DNA of 60,336 nucleotides from Oscillibacter sp. (GTDB lineage Bacteria; Bacillota; Clostridia; Oscillospirales; Oscillospiraceae): assembly GCA_003522105.1 (NCBI GenBank), contig DPGF01000072.1:1-60336 (forward strand). The letters run 5' to 3'. The notes under the pieces are model-generated. The model did not search any database. It was not told where the DNA came from and saw only the letters and a list, made by a program, of their open reading frames with translations. Shown in pieces: positions 48,829 through 57,964 of this stretch. Numbering within the stretch: position 1 is the first letter of the stretch; each line of letters opens with the position of its first letter. The position numbers and the translations under genes are program-made.

Positions 48829-49179
48829 ATGATCAGGCTACACACCGAAAAGGGCGAGATCAGCATTTCCGATGCCGCCCTGTCGAATATCACCGGCGCT
48901 GCCGCCACAAGCTGCTTCGGCGTCAAGGGCATGGCCTTCCGCTCCATGACGGACGGGCTTGTCCACCTGCTGCGCCGCGAGGCGATGAGCAAAGGCGTGC
49001 GCATCATTCCCCACGAAGAAGGGGACATTTCCATTGAGCTGCACATTGTTGTGGAGCACGGCGTGAACATCGCCGCCGTGTGCCGCTCCATTATCAATCA
49101 GGTTCGCTATATGGTCAGCGAAAACACCGGCGCGAGCATCCGCAGTGTCGACGTTTGCGTTGACAGCATGAATCTGTAA
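48829..49179 (+). CDS. Asp23/Gls24-family envelope stress protein
   Basis: A 116-residue protein of the Asp23 family: TEKGEISISDAALSNITGAA, GVKGMAF, DISIELHIVVEHGVNIAAVC and SVDVCVDSM. Members are membrane-associated stress proteins or, next to dak2 genes, co-factors of unknown role (YloU type). It is 21 bp upstream of the FakA-like gene, the conserved yloU-yloV arrangement. The start follows AGAAAGGAGTATCTTCC. Confidence 0.9.
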   Translation: MIRLHTEKGEISISDAALSNITGAAATSCFGVKGMAFRSMTDGLVHLLRREAMSKGVRIIPHEEGDISIELHIVVEHGVNIAAVCRSIINQVRYMVSENTGASIRSVDVCVDSMNL

Positions 49180-49200
49180 AATCGAGGAGGACATCATCCC

Positions 49201-50880
49201 ATGCACGATACCATCAATGGTGCCATGTTTAAGGAGATGCTGCTCTTCGGCACCGTCTCCATCGCACAGGCACAACAAGCCATCAACGACTTAAACGTAT
49301 TCCCCGTTCCTGACGGCGACACCGGCACGAACATGAGCCTCACCATTCAGACCGCGGCGCAGGAGCTCAAGAAGATCGAGCCTGCCACGGTCGATCAGGC
49401 CGCCTCCGTCACCGCCTCCGCGTTGCTGCGCGGCGCACGCGGCAACTCCGGCGTCATTCTGTCTCTTCTCTTCCGCGGCATCTCCAAGGAGCTCAAGGGC
49501 TGCAAGGAAGCCGACGGCGCGGCCTTCGCCGCCGCAATGCAGGAGGGCGTCGCCGCGGCGTACAACGCCGTGATGAAGCCCGCCGAGGGCACGATCCTGA
49601 CCGTTTCGCGTCTCGCCGCCGAGCGCGCCGCGAGCGCGGCAGAGGAGCAGAACAGCGTCGAGTATGTGCTCGAGCAGGCCATCGCCCAGGGCGAGATCAC
49701 GCTCGCGCAGACGACCGACATGAACCCCGTTCTCAAAAAGGCGGGCGTAGTCGATGCCGGCGGCAAGGGCTTCCTGCTCATTCTCGGCGGCATGCTCAGT
49801 GCGCTTCGCGGCGAAGAGCGTCCCGAGCTCACCGAAGAGAATGCACAGGAGAAGGCGGATTTTGCCATGCTTTCCGAAGAAGACATCACCTTCACGTTCG
49901 ACACCGTGTTCATCGTTCGCAAGAGCGGACGCAGCATTGAGCCGTTCCGCAGATTTTTGGACGGCATCGGCGATTCGCTCGTCATCGGCGAGGACGACGA
50001 GGCCTTCAAGGTTCACGTCCACACTGACATTCCGGGCGAAGCGCTGAGCGAAGCGCAGAAGTACGGCACGCTCGAGCTTGCCAAGATCGAGAACATGCGC
50101 ACGCAGGCGCAGCAGCTTGCCGCCGGCGGCACGGCCCAGTCTACCGACGATCTCGACGCCATTGAGCAGGAGCTGGAGGCTGCCGGGCAGGAGGACAACA
50201 GCGAAGAGGCTGCGCCCGAAAAGGACTACGGCTTCCTTGCCGTCTGCGCCGGCGACGGACTTGCCAGCGTCTTTACCGACCTTGGCGCGGACGGCGTCAT
50301 CAGCGGCGGGCAGACCATGAATCCCTCGACCGAGAGCATTCTCAGGGAGATCAGAAAGGTTCCCGCGCGCACCGTTTTCGTCCTGCCGAACAACAAGAAC
50401 ATCATCATGGCCGCGCAGCAGTGCATGGGTCTAACGGAGAAAAACGTCGTCGTCATCCCCACCGCCTCCATTCCGCAGGGCGTAAGCGCGATGATGGCGG
50501 TCGATCCCGACATGAGCGACGCTGACGCCATCGCAAAGGCAATGACGGACGCGGCGCAGAACGTTTCCACCGCGCAGATCACCTACGCCGCGCGCAACTC
50601 CGATTTCGACGGTTTCGACATTCACGAGGGTGACTATCTCGCGCTGCTCGACGGGAAGCTTCACGGCACCGACCGTGATGTTTCCGCGTTGCTCGGCGGT
50701 CTTGCCGACGAGGCCGCGTCCCGCGGGGCAGAGTTCATCACCGTCTTTTACGGCGAAGATGTGGCGGAAGAGGACGCGCACAAGGCGTGCGACATCTTCA
50801 CCCACAAGTGCCCGGACGCCGAGATCAACCTCATCTGCGGCGGCCAGCCGGTCTACTACTATATCATCTCCATCGAATGA
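49201..50880 (+). CDS. fakA: DAK2/YloV-type fatty acid kinase catalytic subunit
   Basis: A 559-residue protein. The N-terminal DhaL domain (about 1-195) has NDLNVFPVPDGDTGTNMSLT and LRGARGNSGVILSLLFRG, binding ATP-Mg. A middle domain and a C-terminal FakA domain follow (GQTMNPSTESIL, LPNNKNIIMAAQQCMGL). It phosphorylates fatty acids bound by a FakB (DegV) protein encoded elsewhere. An acidic linker lies near 300-345. Confidence 0.92.
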   Translation: MHDTINGAMFKEMLLFGTVSIAQAQQAINDLNVFPVPDGDTGTNMSLTIQTAAQELKKIEPATVDQAASVTASALLRGARGNSGVILSLLFRGISKELKGCKEADGAAFAAAMQEGVAAAYNAVMKPAEGTILTVSRLAAERAASAAEEQNSVEYVLEQAIAQGEITLAQTTDMNPVLKKAGVVDAGGKGFLLILGGMLSALRGEERPELTEENAQEKADFAMLSEEDITFTFDTVFIVRKSGRSIEPFRRFLDGIGDSLVIGEDDEAFKVHVHTDIPGEALSEAQKYGTLELAKIENMRTQAQQLAAGGTAQSTDDLDAIEQELEAAGQEDNSEEAAPEKDYGFLAVCAGDGLASVFTDLGADGVISGGQTMNPSTESILREIRKVPARTVFVLPNNKNIIMAAQQCMGLTEKNVVVIPTASIPQGVSAMMAVDPDMSDADAIAKAMTDAAQNVSTAQITYAARNSDFDGFDIHEGDYLALLDGKLHGTDRDVSALLGGLADEAASRGAEFITVFYGEDVAEEDAHKACDIFTHKCPDAEINLICGGQPVYYYIISIE

Positions 50881-50883
50881 GCA

Positions 50884-50915
50884 AACCGGGACAGAGAGCA
50901 CTCTCTGTCCCGGTT
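50884..50915 (+). terminator. Terminator after fakA
   Basis: AACCGGGACAGAGAG (50884-50898) pairs perfectly with CTCTCTGTCCCGGTT (50901-50915), followed by CTTTTTT. Confidence 0.9.
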
Positions 50916-50921
50916 CTTTTT

Positions 50922-51503
50922 TCAAATGTTCATTTTTCGCCCGAGAAGCTTCAGCAGCGTCTCCGCGTGGCGGTATTCGTCTGCACTCATCGCCGCAAAG
51001 AGCTTTCCCAGGCACAGATCGAGCGTTTCTTCCCCCGCGCGGGCGTAGTTGTAGCCCGCGCAGGCCTCACCGTGGTAAAGGGCGCGCAGCAGCGCGCAGA
51101 GATCGCCCATATCCGGTCTTTCAACGCATATGCGCGGGCAGTAGGGCTTTCCGGTGATCAGGTAGATCGCGGCGGCAAGGTCGCGCGCATGGCGCTTTTC
51201 CTCCTCGCTGAGCGCGCGGAAAAGGCGCGCGGTCTCGCGCCGCGGCAGGTTTGCGGCAAGATAGGCGTAGACCTGCGCGTCGCCCAGTTCCTCGCGCAGA
51301 AAGCCTTGCAGCACCTCGACGGAATCCGCCGCCTCCGTTCCCATGCAGCAGGGATCCCCCTCCGCCCCTGGGAGCGAAAGCTCTCCGCTCTGCGTGCCCA
51401 CCTCTTCCGCCGCAGGATATGGATCCTCCGACGGCGAAACGCGCTGCCACAGTGCGCGGCAGGCATCGTAGTCATAGACGGACGGATTTTTTTGCTCGAT
51501 CAT
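50922..51503 (-). CDS. Ferritin-like (rubrerythrin-type) diiron domain protein
   Basis: A 193-residue protein starting MIEQKNPSVY after GAAGGAGAAT. Residues about 75-190 form a four-helix bundle with metal-ligand-type motifs REELGDAQVYAYLA, LSEEEKRHARDLAA, HGEACAGYNYARAG and MSADEYRHAETLL (two E-x-x-H-like pairs). The N-terminal 70 residues are unlike rubrerythrin and lack a rubredoxin CxxC pair. It may detoxify peroxide or bind iron; proteins of this type are common in anaerobic Clostridia. Convergent with fakA. Confidence 0.75.
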   Translation of the reverse strand: MIEQKNPSVYDYDACRALWQRVSPSEDPYPAAEEVGTQSGELSLPGAEGDPCCMGTEAADSVEVLQGFLREELGDAQVYAYLAANLPRRETARLFRALSEEEKRHARDLAAAIYLITGKPYCPRICVERPDMGDLCALLRALYHGEACAGYNYARAGEETLDLCLGKLFAAMSADEYRHAETLLKLLGRKMNI

Positions 51504-51769
51504 ATTCTCCTTCCCCTTCCCGAACAATTCTCGCCCCATTCTATGCCGGCCGCGCCTCTGTGTGCCGGCTGCTTTTTTCTTCTTTTCCTCCCGGAAAAAG
51601 AAATCTCAAAAATCGCACCCCGCTCGTTGATTTTTTCCCATTTTTCTGGTAAACTACATTTGTTTTGTATTTTTGTACATTTTGTTGCATTTGCAACTTT
51701 TCATTTTCTGCCGCAGGCGTTAAGCTAAGAATACTCCAACGGCAGTTTCTGTAAGGAGGTCTTCTTTTC

Positions 51770-52495
51770 ATGCTGGAACTGAAGCACATCACCTATACCG
51801 TCTCTTCTCCCGAAGGGGAGCAGACGATCTTGAAGGACATTTCCATCGACATTCCCGACCGCAAGCTCATCGTCTTTACCGGCCCCAACGGCGGCGGCAA
51901 GACCACGCTTGCCAAGATCATCATGGGCCTTGTCACGCCGACGGGCGGCCAGATCCTCTTCAACGGCCAGGACATCACGCATCTCGGCATCACCGAGCGC
52001 GCGCGCCTCGGCATCAGCTACGGCTTTCAGCAGCCGCCGCGCTTCAAGGGCATCACGGTGCGAAACCTTCTGACCATTGCCTCGGGCGACGAAAACCTCA
52101 GCAAGGACAAGTGCTGCAAATACCTCACGCAGGTGGGTCTCTGCGCCAACGACTACCTCGACCGCGAGGTGGACGTTTCTCTCTCCGGCGGCGAGGTCAA
52201 GCGCATTGAGATCGCAACGCTGCTTGCCCGCGGCAGCGAGCTGATGATCTTCGACGAGCCGGAAGCCGGCATCGACCTCTGGAGCTTCGCGCGCCTGACC
52301 GAGACCTTCGAGCAGCTGCGCCGTCAGGAGACTGCCACAATGATCATCATCTCCCATCAGGAGCGCATCATTCAGCTGGCCGATGAGATCGTCGTCGTGG
52401 GCGGCGGCGAGCTGATGCATCGCGGCAGCACAAAGGAAATTTTCCCGCTCATCATGGCGGATACGCTGGGCTCCTGCCCGGTGCTGAACAAGTAA
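51770..52495 (+). CDS. sufC: SufC-like ABC ATPase (minimal SUF/SMS system)
   Basis: A 241-residue ATPase. Walker A TGPNGGGKTTLAK (about 38-50), signature VSLSGGEVKRIEIA (about 140), Walker B LMIFDEPEAGIDLWS, and His in ISHQER. It drives Fe-S cluster assembly with the SufB/D-like protein encoded 13 bp downstream. No sufS, sufU or second sufB/D is adjacent, the layout of the two-gene minimal system (SmsCB) described in anaerobes. The start follows AAGGAGGTCTTCTTTTC. The 265 bases upstream hold no gene. Confidence 0.9.
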   Translation: MLELKHITYTVSSPEGEQTILKDISIDIPDRKLIVFTGPNGGGKTTLAKIIMGLVTPTGGQILFNGQDITHLGITERARLGISYGFQQPPRFKGITVRNLLTIASGDENLSKDKCCKYLTQVGLCANDYLDREVDVSLSGGEVKRIEIATLLARGSELMIFDEPEAGIDLWSFARLTETFEQLRRQETATMIIISHQERIIQLADEIVVVGGGELMHRGSTKEIFPLIMADTLGSCPVLNK

Positions 52496-52508
52496 GGAGG
52501 AAGAACAC

Positions 52509-53432
52509 ATGATCACTGAAATCGACGCTTCCCTGCTTGAAAAGATCGCCGACCTGACGGGCAAGCCCGTCGGCGCGTTCAACATCCGAAAGGACAGCGG
52601 CTGCGAGGCGCGCCAGTCCACCGAGCACATCGCCATCGACCCACAGCCCGAGGGCAAAAGCGGCATCGTCATTCGCATCAAGGACGGCACAAAGGGCGAG
52701 CAGTGCCACATTCCCGTCATCATCAGCAAAAGCGGCGTGACCGAAATGGTCTACAATGACTTTTACGTCGGCGAAAACTGCGATGTGGACATCGTCGCAG
52801 GCTGCGGCATCCACAACTCCGGCTGTAACGAGAGCCGTCACGACGGTATCCACACCTTTTATATCTCCAAGAATTCCCACGTGCGCTATACGGAAAAGCA
52901 TTACGGCGAGGGCGACGGCAACGGTGCGCGTGTGATGAACCCCACCACGGTCGTCTACCTCGACGAGGGCGCAAGCATCCAGATGGAGACCGTTCAGATC
53001 CGCGGCATCGACTCCACCGTGCGCAAGACGAAGATCGTCTGCGGCAAGGGCGCTGAGGCCATCGTCACCGAAAGACTGCTGACGCATGGCAAGCAGCTGG
53101 CCGAGAGCGACATGGAGATCGAACTCAACGGCGAGGACTCCCGCGGCCGCGTCATTTCCCGCTCTGTTGCGCAGGACGAGTCCAAGCAGGTCTTTCGCCC
53201 CGTGGTCGTGGGCAACAACAAGTGCTTCGGCCACGTGCAGTGCGACTCGATCATCATGGGCAAAGCAACGATCGAATCCGTCCCCGCCATCAGCGCCAAT
53301 TCGACCGACGCGCAGCTCATCCACGAGGCTGCCATCGGCAAGATCGCGGGCGACCAGCTCTTGAAGCTCCAGACCCTGGGACTCACCGAGGAAGAGGCCG
53401 AGGATACGATCCTCAAGGGCTTCCTCGCCTGA
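52509..53432 (+). CDS. SufB/SufD-like scaffold protein (SmsB type)
   Basis: A 307-residue beta-helix scaffold of the SufBD family, shorter than classical SufB (about 450). It contains VAGCGIHNSGCNESRHDGIH, SKNSHVRYTEKHYGEGDG, and the late GKATIESVPAISANSTDAQL and IHEAAIGKIAGDQLLKLQ region with the conserved Glu-His of the family. Likely forms a homodimer that binds SufC and builds clusters. Cysteines at CGIHNSGC and in the C-terminal region could be ligands. The start follows AAGGAGGAAGAACAC. Confidence 0.9.
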   Translation: MITEIDASLLEKIADLTGKPVGAFNIRKDSGCEARQSTEHIAIDPQPEGKSGIVIRIKDGTKGEQCHIPVIISKSGVTEMVYNDFYVGENCDVDIVAGCGIHNSGCNESRHDGIHTFYISKNSHVRYTEKHYGEGDGNGARVMNPTTVVYLDEGASIQMETVQIRGIDSTVRKTKIVCGKGAEAIVTERLLTHGKQLAESDMEIELNGEDSRGRVISRSVAQDESKQVFRPVVVGNNKCFGHVQCDSIIMGKATIESVPAISANSTDAQLIHEAAIGKIAGDQLLKLQTLGLTEEEAEDTILKGFLA

Positions 53433-53452
53433 GAACACCGCAGAGAATAACG

Positions 53453-53492
53453 AAAATGCGAGATACCCGAGAAAACGGGTATCTCGCATTTT
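53453..53492. terminator. Bidirectional terminator after the suf pair
   Basis: AAAATGCGAGATACCCG (53453-53469) pairs perfectly with CGGGTATCTCGCATTTT (53476-53492), between convergent units. Confidence 0.9.
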
Positions 53493-53501
53493 CTGTTGCT
53501 A

Positions 53502-54107
53502 TCAATCGACAAAATCAGGATAACCTTCTTTGAGCGACTCATCATAGATCGCGCGCTCGCCGCCAATGAATTTGGGGCGCGTCCGCGCGGCCAGCACGAT
53601 GGCCTGACCGATGCGATTCTGCTTCAAGCGCACGGGAACAGCCACTTTTTTCAGATGCATGCCGATCAGCGTGCCGCCGATGTCAAGCCCCGCGTCGGCG
53701 CGGATCTCCTCGAGCGCCACGGGGTGGCGGAACGCCTCATAGGCCGCCGTTGCAAAGGAACTGCCCGCCTTGGGCTGCGGCAGGACGTTGACGATCTCGC
53801 CGCCCGGCACCGCCTCGTGCTCCACAATGAGCGCGCGGTTGAGATGCTCGCAGCATTGGGCGGCAATATACACCCCCATGGGCGAAAACACACCGGACAG
53901 CCCGCGGAAGATCGCCTGTGCCACCTCCGGCGTTGACCAGCTGCCGACCTGGTGCCCGACGACCTCACTCGTGCTGCACCCGACAACAACGATCTGCCCG
54001 CGGCGCAGATGCGCTGCCTCCGCCAGCTGGCGCGCGCATTCCGCCGCCTCCTGCTCCGCCTGCTCTACCAGACGATGATTTTCTACCTCATGTACGATTC
54101 CCGCCAT
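53502..54107 (-). CDS. UPF0340/YwlG (TIGR01440) family protein
   Basis: A 201-residue protein starting MAGIVHEVEN after AAAGAGGTGTCAGATC. VVVGCSTSEVVGHQVGSWST, PMGVYIAAQCCEHLNRALIV and DIGGTLIGMHLKKVAVPVR are the conserved family segments. The fold resembles a Rossmann-like hydrolase, but function is unknown. It follows an ECF transporter S component on the same strand by 31 bp, which hints at vitamin or cofactor metabolism. Confidence 0.88.
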   Translation of the reverse strand: MAGIVHEVENHRLVEQAEQEAAECARQLAEAAHLRRGQIVVVGCSTSEVVGHQVGSWSTPEVAQAIFRGLSGVFSPMGVYIAAQCCEHLNRALIVEHEAVPGGEIVNVLPQPKAGSSFATAAYEAFRHPVALEEIRADAGLDIGGTLIGMHLKKVAVPVRLKQNRIGQAIVLAARTRPKFIGGERAIYDESLKEGYPDFVD

Positions 54108-54138
54108 GATCTGACACCTCTTTAACATGTTGTTTTGC

Positions 54139-54645
54139 TTATGCCAGCTTCTCCGTCACCTTGGCGCGTTCCAGCACCGCGACCAGCAGCACGCCGACCA
54201 CGAGGCCGACCGTACCCTGGAAGATGTTGCCGGGGATGCTTGCCGCAGCGGCAAGGCCCTTGCCCAGCAGGAGAGAAGCGTAGCCGAAATAGCCCAGCAC
54301 CATCACGATCTCGCTCACAACGCCGCCGACGATGCGGGACGCCTGCGTGCAGCCCATCTTTTCATATACCAGCGCGGCGACGAGCGCCACAAGTCCCTTG
54401 ATGGCGAACGTGCCGGGCGCATAGTGGCCGTAGCCGAGGAAGAGATCCGCCAGCATCGAGCCGATGCCGCCCGCCGCAAAGCCGTACCAGGGGCCGAGCA
54501 GCCAGCCCGAGAGTAGCACGAAGCAGTCGCCTAAATTCACATAGCCCTGCATCGGAGAAGGGATCTGGACGACCATCGTCGCCACGCAGACAAGCGCCGC
54601 AAGCAAAGCGGCAAGGACAAGCTTTCTGATCTTCTTATCATTCAT
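54139..54645 (-). CDS. ECF transporter S component
   Basis: A 168-residue membrane protein with about six helices: KLVLAALLAALVCVATMVVQ, GYVNLGDCFVLLSGWLLGP, GIGSMLADLFLGYGHYAPG, IKGLVALVAALVYEKMG. Typical of substrate-binding S components (the GNL...D and GD-x-x-L segments). It shares energising subunits encoded elsewhere. Substrate unknown; the YwlG neighbour is the only hint. ATG chosen after AAAGGAGCATTTGACC. Confidence 0.87.
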   Translation of the reverse strand: MNDKKIRKLVLAALLAALVCVATMVVQIPSPMQGYVNLGDCFVLLSGWLLGPWYGFAAGGIGSMLADLFLGYGHYAPGTFAIKGLVALVAALVYEKMGCTQASRIVGGVVSEIVMVLGYFGYASLLLGKGLAAAASIPGNIFQGTVGLVVGVLLVAVLERAKVTEKLA

Positions 54646-54755
54646 GGTCAAATGCTCCTTTGTTTTGGTTGTTGCTCGTATTATACCGCCTACTGGTATT
54701 ATTCATATAATCAAACAAAAACAAATTATGCAGACCAGGCGCTACGTTCAAACAG

Positions 54756-54789
54756 GAAAGGCGGCGCAGCGAGTGCTGCGCCGCCTTTC
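54756..54789 (-). terminator. Terminator after the acidic coiled-coil gene
   Basis: GAAAGGCGGCGCAGC (54756-54770) pairs with GCTGCGCCGCCTTTC (54775-54789), loop GAGT, just after the minus-strand gene ending at 54800. The U-run is short. Confidence 0.8.
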
Positions 54790-54799
54790 GTTTCAGGAT

Positions 54800-55279
54800 T
54801 TAGTTTTCCTTGGGTTCCTCGTCCGCAGCAGGTTCCTCCTGTGCAGGTGCTTCCTCGCAGGGAGCGCAGTCGTTTTCTTCCGCGACAGGCTCTGCCGCAT
54901 CGGTTTTCTTCTCGATGGTCACCTCGATGACAGGCTCCTTTGCTTTCTTGGCAGCGGCAGCCTCAGCCTTGGCAGCGGCGGCCTCCGCCTTGGCAGCCTC
55001 ATAGGCCGCGAGCTTATCCTGAGAGTCCTTGATCGCCGCAACGATATCAGCGACCGCCTCGGGCGCGTCGCCCTCGAGTGCGGAAACATACCACTCGCCG
55101 ATGGCGCGGTAGTTCTTGTCCATGCTGCGGCGCTCAGCCGCCATCTCATATTCGGTCTTTGCCTTATCCGCAACGATGCTCGCCTTTTCGCTGGCAACAG
55201 CCGCGACCTGCTGCGCCTTCTCGGCAGCGATGAAAGCAACATCCTGAACCTTCTTACCGAAGTTGTCTAAGAATTCCAT
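54800..55279 (-). CDS. Ala/Glu/Lys-rich helical protein of unknown function
   Basis: A 159-residue soluble protein starting MEFLDNFGKK after GGAGAAGAGAAT. The N-terminal half is amphipathic helix (DVAFIAAEKAQQVAAVASEK) and a YRAIGEWYVSAL segment; the second half has AEAAAAK repeats and an acidic tail with CAPC. Small proteins of this shape in Clostridia are unclassified. Low-complexity content makes homology hard to judge. The single gene lies between its own terminator and the glpK region. Confidence 0.65.
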   Translation of the reverse strand: MEFLDNFGKKVQDVAFIAAEKAQQVAAVASEKASIVADKAKTEYEMAAERRSMDKNYRAIGEWYVSALEGDAPEAVADIVAAIKDSQDKLAAYEAAKAEAAAAKAEAAAAKKAKEPVIEVTIEKKTDAAEPVAEENDCAPCEEAPAQEEPAADEEPKEN

Positions 55280-55395
55280 ATTCTCTTCTCCTTTCAAACC
55301 TTTCACTTTGGCTTGGTACTGTAAGTATAAGCTACCGGGCCGTGCATTTCAATGGATAATTTTTAATAAAAGTATTAACTTTTTATGACGATGTG

Positions 55396-56904
55396 CTATT
55401 TTTTCTCCACCCAGCCCTGCGCGCAGCCCACGGCGCGCTTCCAGCCGCGATACAGCTCCTCGCACTCATACTGCGCGCGCTCGGGAGAGAAAACACGTTC
55501 GCTGCGGCGCAGAGCGCGCAGCTCGTCAAGATCCTTCCACACGCCCACGGCCAGTCCCGCAAGCGACGCCGCACCGAATGCCGTCGTTTCGACCATCGTG
55601 GGGCGGTCGACCGGAATGCGCAGAAGGTCTGCCTGAAACTGCATCATCAAATCGCTGACGCTTGCGCCGCCGTCCACACGCAGGCCCGAGATCTCGCAGC
55701 CCGCGTCCTGCCGCATGGCGGTCATCAGGTCAGTGACCTGATAGGCGATGGATTCGAGCACCGCGCGGGCAAAATGCGCCTTCGTCGTGCCCCGCGTGAT
55801 GCCGACAACGCAGCCGCGCGCATACATATCCCAGTACGGCGCGCCAAGGCCGGTGAAGGCGGGCACAAGGTAGATCCCGCCCGTATCGCTCACGCTCTCT
55901 GCCAGCGTATCGCACTCGTGCGAGGTCGAGATGATCTTCAGCTCGTCGCGCAGCCACTGAATGGCCGAGCCTGCGTTGAAAACGCTGCCCTCGATCGCGT
56001 AGGTCGTTTCGCCGCCGATGTTCCAGCCCACGGTCGTCACCAGTCCCGCGCGCGAGCGCACCGGCGTATCGCCGATATTCATCAGCGTGAAACAGCCCGT
56101 GCCGTAGGTGTTTTTGGCCTGTCCGCGCGTAAAGCAGCCCTGACCGAAGAGCGCCGCCTGCTGGTCGCCCGCTGCGCCGCAGATCGGCACGCCCGCGAGT
56201 GCCTCAAGACCTTCGATCCCCTCTGCCACCGTCCCGTAAACCTCGGAATTCGACACCGGACGCGGCAGAATATCCATCGGAATATCCAAAAGCGCGCAGA
56301 GCTCTTCGTCCCACGAAAGCGTGTGGATGTTGAAGAGCATCGTGCGGCTTGCGTTGGAATAGTCCGTCACGTGCACCTTGCCGCCCGTCAGCTTCCAGAT
56401 GAGCCACGTTTCCACCGTGCCGAACAGCAGCTCGCCGCGTGCAGCCCGCTCCTGCGCGCCGGGAACATGATCGAGCAGCCATCTGATCTTCGTCGCGGAG
56501 AAATAGGCGTCGATCTGGAGTCCCGTTTTCTCTGCCACCAACTCGCTCACACCGCGCTTTTCGCGCAGCGCATCCGCAATGTCCGCCGTGCGGCGGCACT
56601 GCCAGACGATGGCGTTATAGATCGGTTCACCGGTCGCGCGATCCCACAGGATCGTTGTTTCGCGCTGGTTCGTAATGCCGATGGCCGCGATCTCGCGGCC
56701 AAGACCTGCTTTGCGCAGCGCCTGCGCGGCGACAGCGCGTTCGCTCTCCCAGATCTCGTTCGGGTCGTGCTCGACCCAGCCCGGCTGCGGATAATGCTGC
56801 CGGAACGTCTGCTGTGCGTAGCCTGCGACGCTGCCGTCGCGTCCGAAAAGAATGGCACGTGAGCTGGTCGTTCCCTGATCGAGTGCCAAAATATACCGCT
56901 GCAT
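55396..56904 (-). CDS. glpK: Glycerol kinase
   Basis: A 502-residue FGGY-family kinase making glycerol 3-phosphate. ALDQGTTSSRAILFGRDGSV, ITNQRETTILWDRATGEPIY, WLIWKLTGGKVHVTDYSNAS, GTTKAHFARAVLESIAYQV and LRVDGGASVSDLMMQFQAD are typical. Full length. It starts at 56904 with a ribosome site AAGGGGGTATCTTC. No glpF or glpD adjacent. A -10-like TATAAT (56967-56972, minus strand) lies upstream. Confidence 0.96.
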   Translation of the reverse strand: MQRYILALDQGTTSSRAILFGRDGSVAGYAQQTFRQHYPQPGWVEHDPNEIWESERAVAAQALRKAGLGREIAAIGITNQRETTILWDRATGEPIYNAIVWQCRRTADIADALREKRGVSELVAEKTGLQIDAYFSATKIRWLLDHVPGAQERAARGELLFGTVETWLIWKLTGGKVHVTDYSNASRTMLFNIHTLSWDEELCALLDIPMDILPRPVSNSEVYGTVAEGIEGLEALAGVPICGAAGDQQAALFGQGCFTRGQAKNTYGTGCFTLMNIGDTPVRSRAGLVTTVGWNIGGETTYAIEGSVFNAGSAIQWLRDELKIISTSHECDTLAESVSDTGGIYLVPAFTGLGAPYWDMYARGCVVGITRGTTKAHFARAVLESIAYQVTDLMTAMRQDAGCEISGLRVDGGASVSDLMMQFQADLLRIPVDRPTMVETTAFGAASLAGLAVGVWKDLDELRALRRSERVFSPERAQYECEELYRGWKRAVGCAQGWVEKK

Positions 56905-56994
56905 GAAGATACCCCCTTGTCCCTTTGCACGGTTTTATGCTATACTAAGGTAGTAAAGTTATTGTGATTATACCATGCAGGAGGATTTTACGCC

Positions 56995-57927
56995 ATGGCT
57001 ATTTGCAGGGAATTTTACTTTTCCTCGTCGGACGGTTCCTCGCGCATTCACGCAGCGGAGTGGACCCCCGAGGGGCATGAGATCATCGGCGTTCTACAAA
57101 TTGCGCACGGCGTGGCGGAATACGGCATGCGCTACGCCCCCTTCGCCGAATTTATGACCGAGCACGGCTTTGTCGTGGTGGCAAACGATCACCTCGGCCA
57201 CGGTCTCTCCGCGGAAAAGGACGCCGAGACGCTTTACTTCGGTCCTCATAACGGCTGGAAGCACGTGGTGGACGATATGTACGCCCTGCGCTGCCGCACA
57301 AAGGAAAAATATCCCGACGTTCCCTATTTCCTCATGGGACATTCGATGGGCTCTTTCCTGACGCGCACCTACCTCATTCGCTATCCCGGCACCGTAGACG
57401 CCGCCATCATCATGGGCACGGGACACCAATCCCCCGCAGTCGTTGCAGGCGGGCGCGCCATCGCCAAGGCCGCAGGCAAGCGCCACGGCTTCAAGGCGCA
57501 TTCCCCGCGCGTGGAGGATCTCGCCTTCGGCGCGTACAACAAGGCTTTCGCGCCCAACCGCACATCGCTCGACTGGCTGAGCGCGAGCGACAATAATGTT
57601 GACGCCTACATCGCCGACCCCCTCTGCGGGCAGAAGACGAGCATCGGTCTCTTCTATGAAATGCTCGGCGGTATCCGCTTTGTCAGCGCGCAGAAGAACA
57701 TCAACTCGATGAATCTCAACACCCCCATTCTTTTTATCTCCGGCGACCGCGACCCCGTCGGTGAGATGGGCAAGGGCGTGAAGCGCGCGTACAATGCCTT
57801 CCGCCGCGCCGGTGTGCGCGATGTGGAGATCAAACTCTACCGGGGGCTGCGGCACGAAATCCTGAACGAAGACTGCCGTGCGGTGGTATACAACGACATC
57901 TGGAACTGGATCGAGAAGCACTTATAA
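56995..57927 (+). CDS. Alpha/beta hydrolase (lysophospholipase/monoglyceride lipase type)
   Basis: A 310-residue serine hydrolase of the S33/Hydrolase_4 type. Nucleophile elbow FLMGHSMGSFLTR (Ser about 119), oxyanion region QIAHGVAEYGMRY, acid residue in FISGDRDPVGEMG and catalytic His in RGLRHEIL. Substrates are likely monoacylglycerols or lysolipids, which fits the glycerol kinase next door (divergent). The start follows AGGAGGATTTTACGCC. TATACT at 56941-56946 is a likely -10. Confidence 0.9.
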   Translation: MAICREFYFSSSDGSSRIHAAEWTPEGHEIIGVLQIAHGVAEYGMRYAPFAEFMTEHGFVVVANDHLGHGLSAEKDAETLYFGPHNGWKHVVDDMYALRCRTKEKYPDVPYFLMGHSMGSFLTRTYLIRYPGTVDAAIIMGTGHQSPAVVAGGRAIAKAAGKRHGFKAHSPRVEDLAFGAYNKAFAPNRTSLDWLSASDNNVDAYIADPLCGQKTSIGLFYEMLGGIRFVSAQKNINSMNLNTPILFISGDRDPVGEMGKGVKRAYNAFRRAGVRDVEIKLYRGLRHEILNEDCRAVVYNDIWNWIEKHL

Positions 57928-57931
57928 CGTC

Positions 57932-57964
57932 AAGCAGGCGAACCGTCAGGCGGTTCGCCTGCTT
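57932..57964. terminator. Bidirectional terminator overlapping a coding end
   Basis: AAGCAGGCGAACCG (57932-57945) pairs perfectly with CGGTTCGCCTGCTT (57951-57964), loop TCAGG. It lies 5 bp after the hydrolase and includes the last codons of the opposite gene. Confidence 0.8.
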
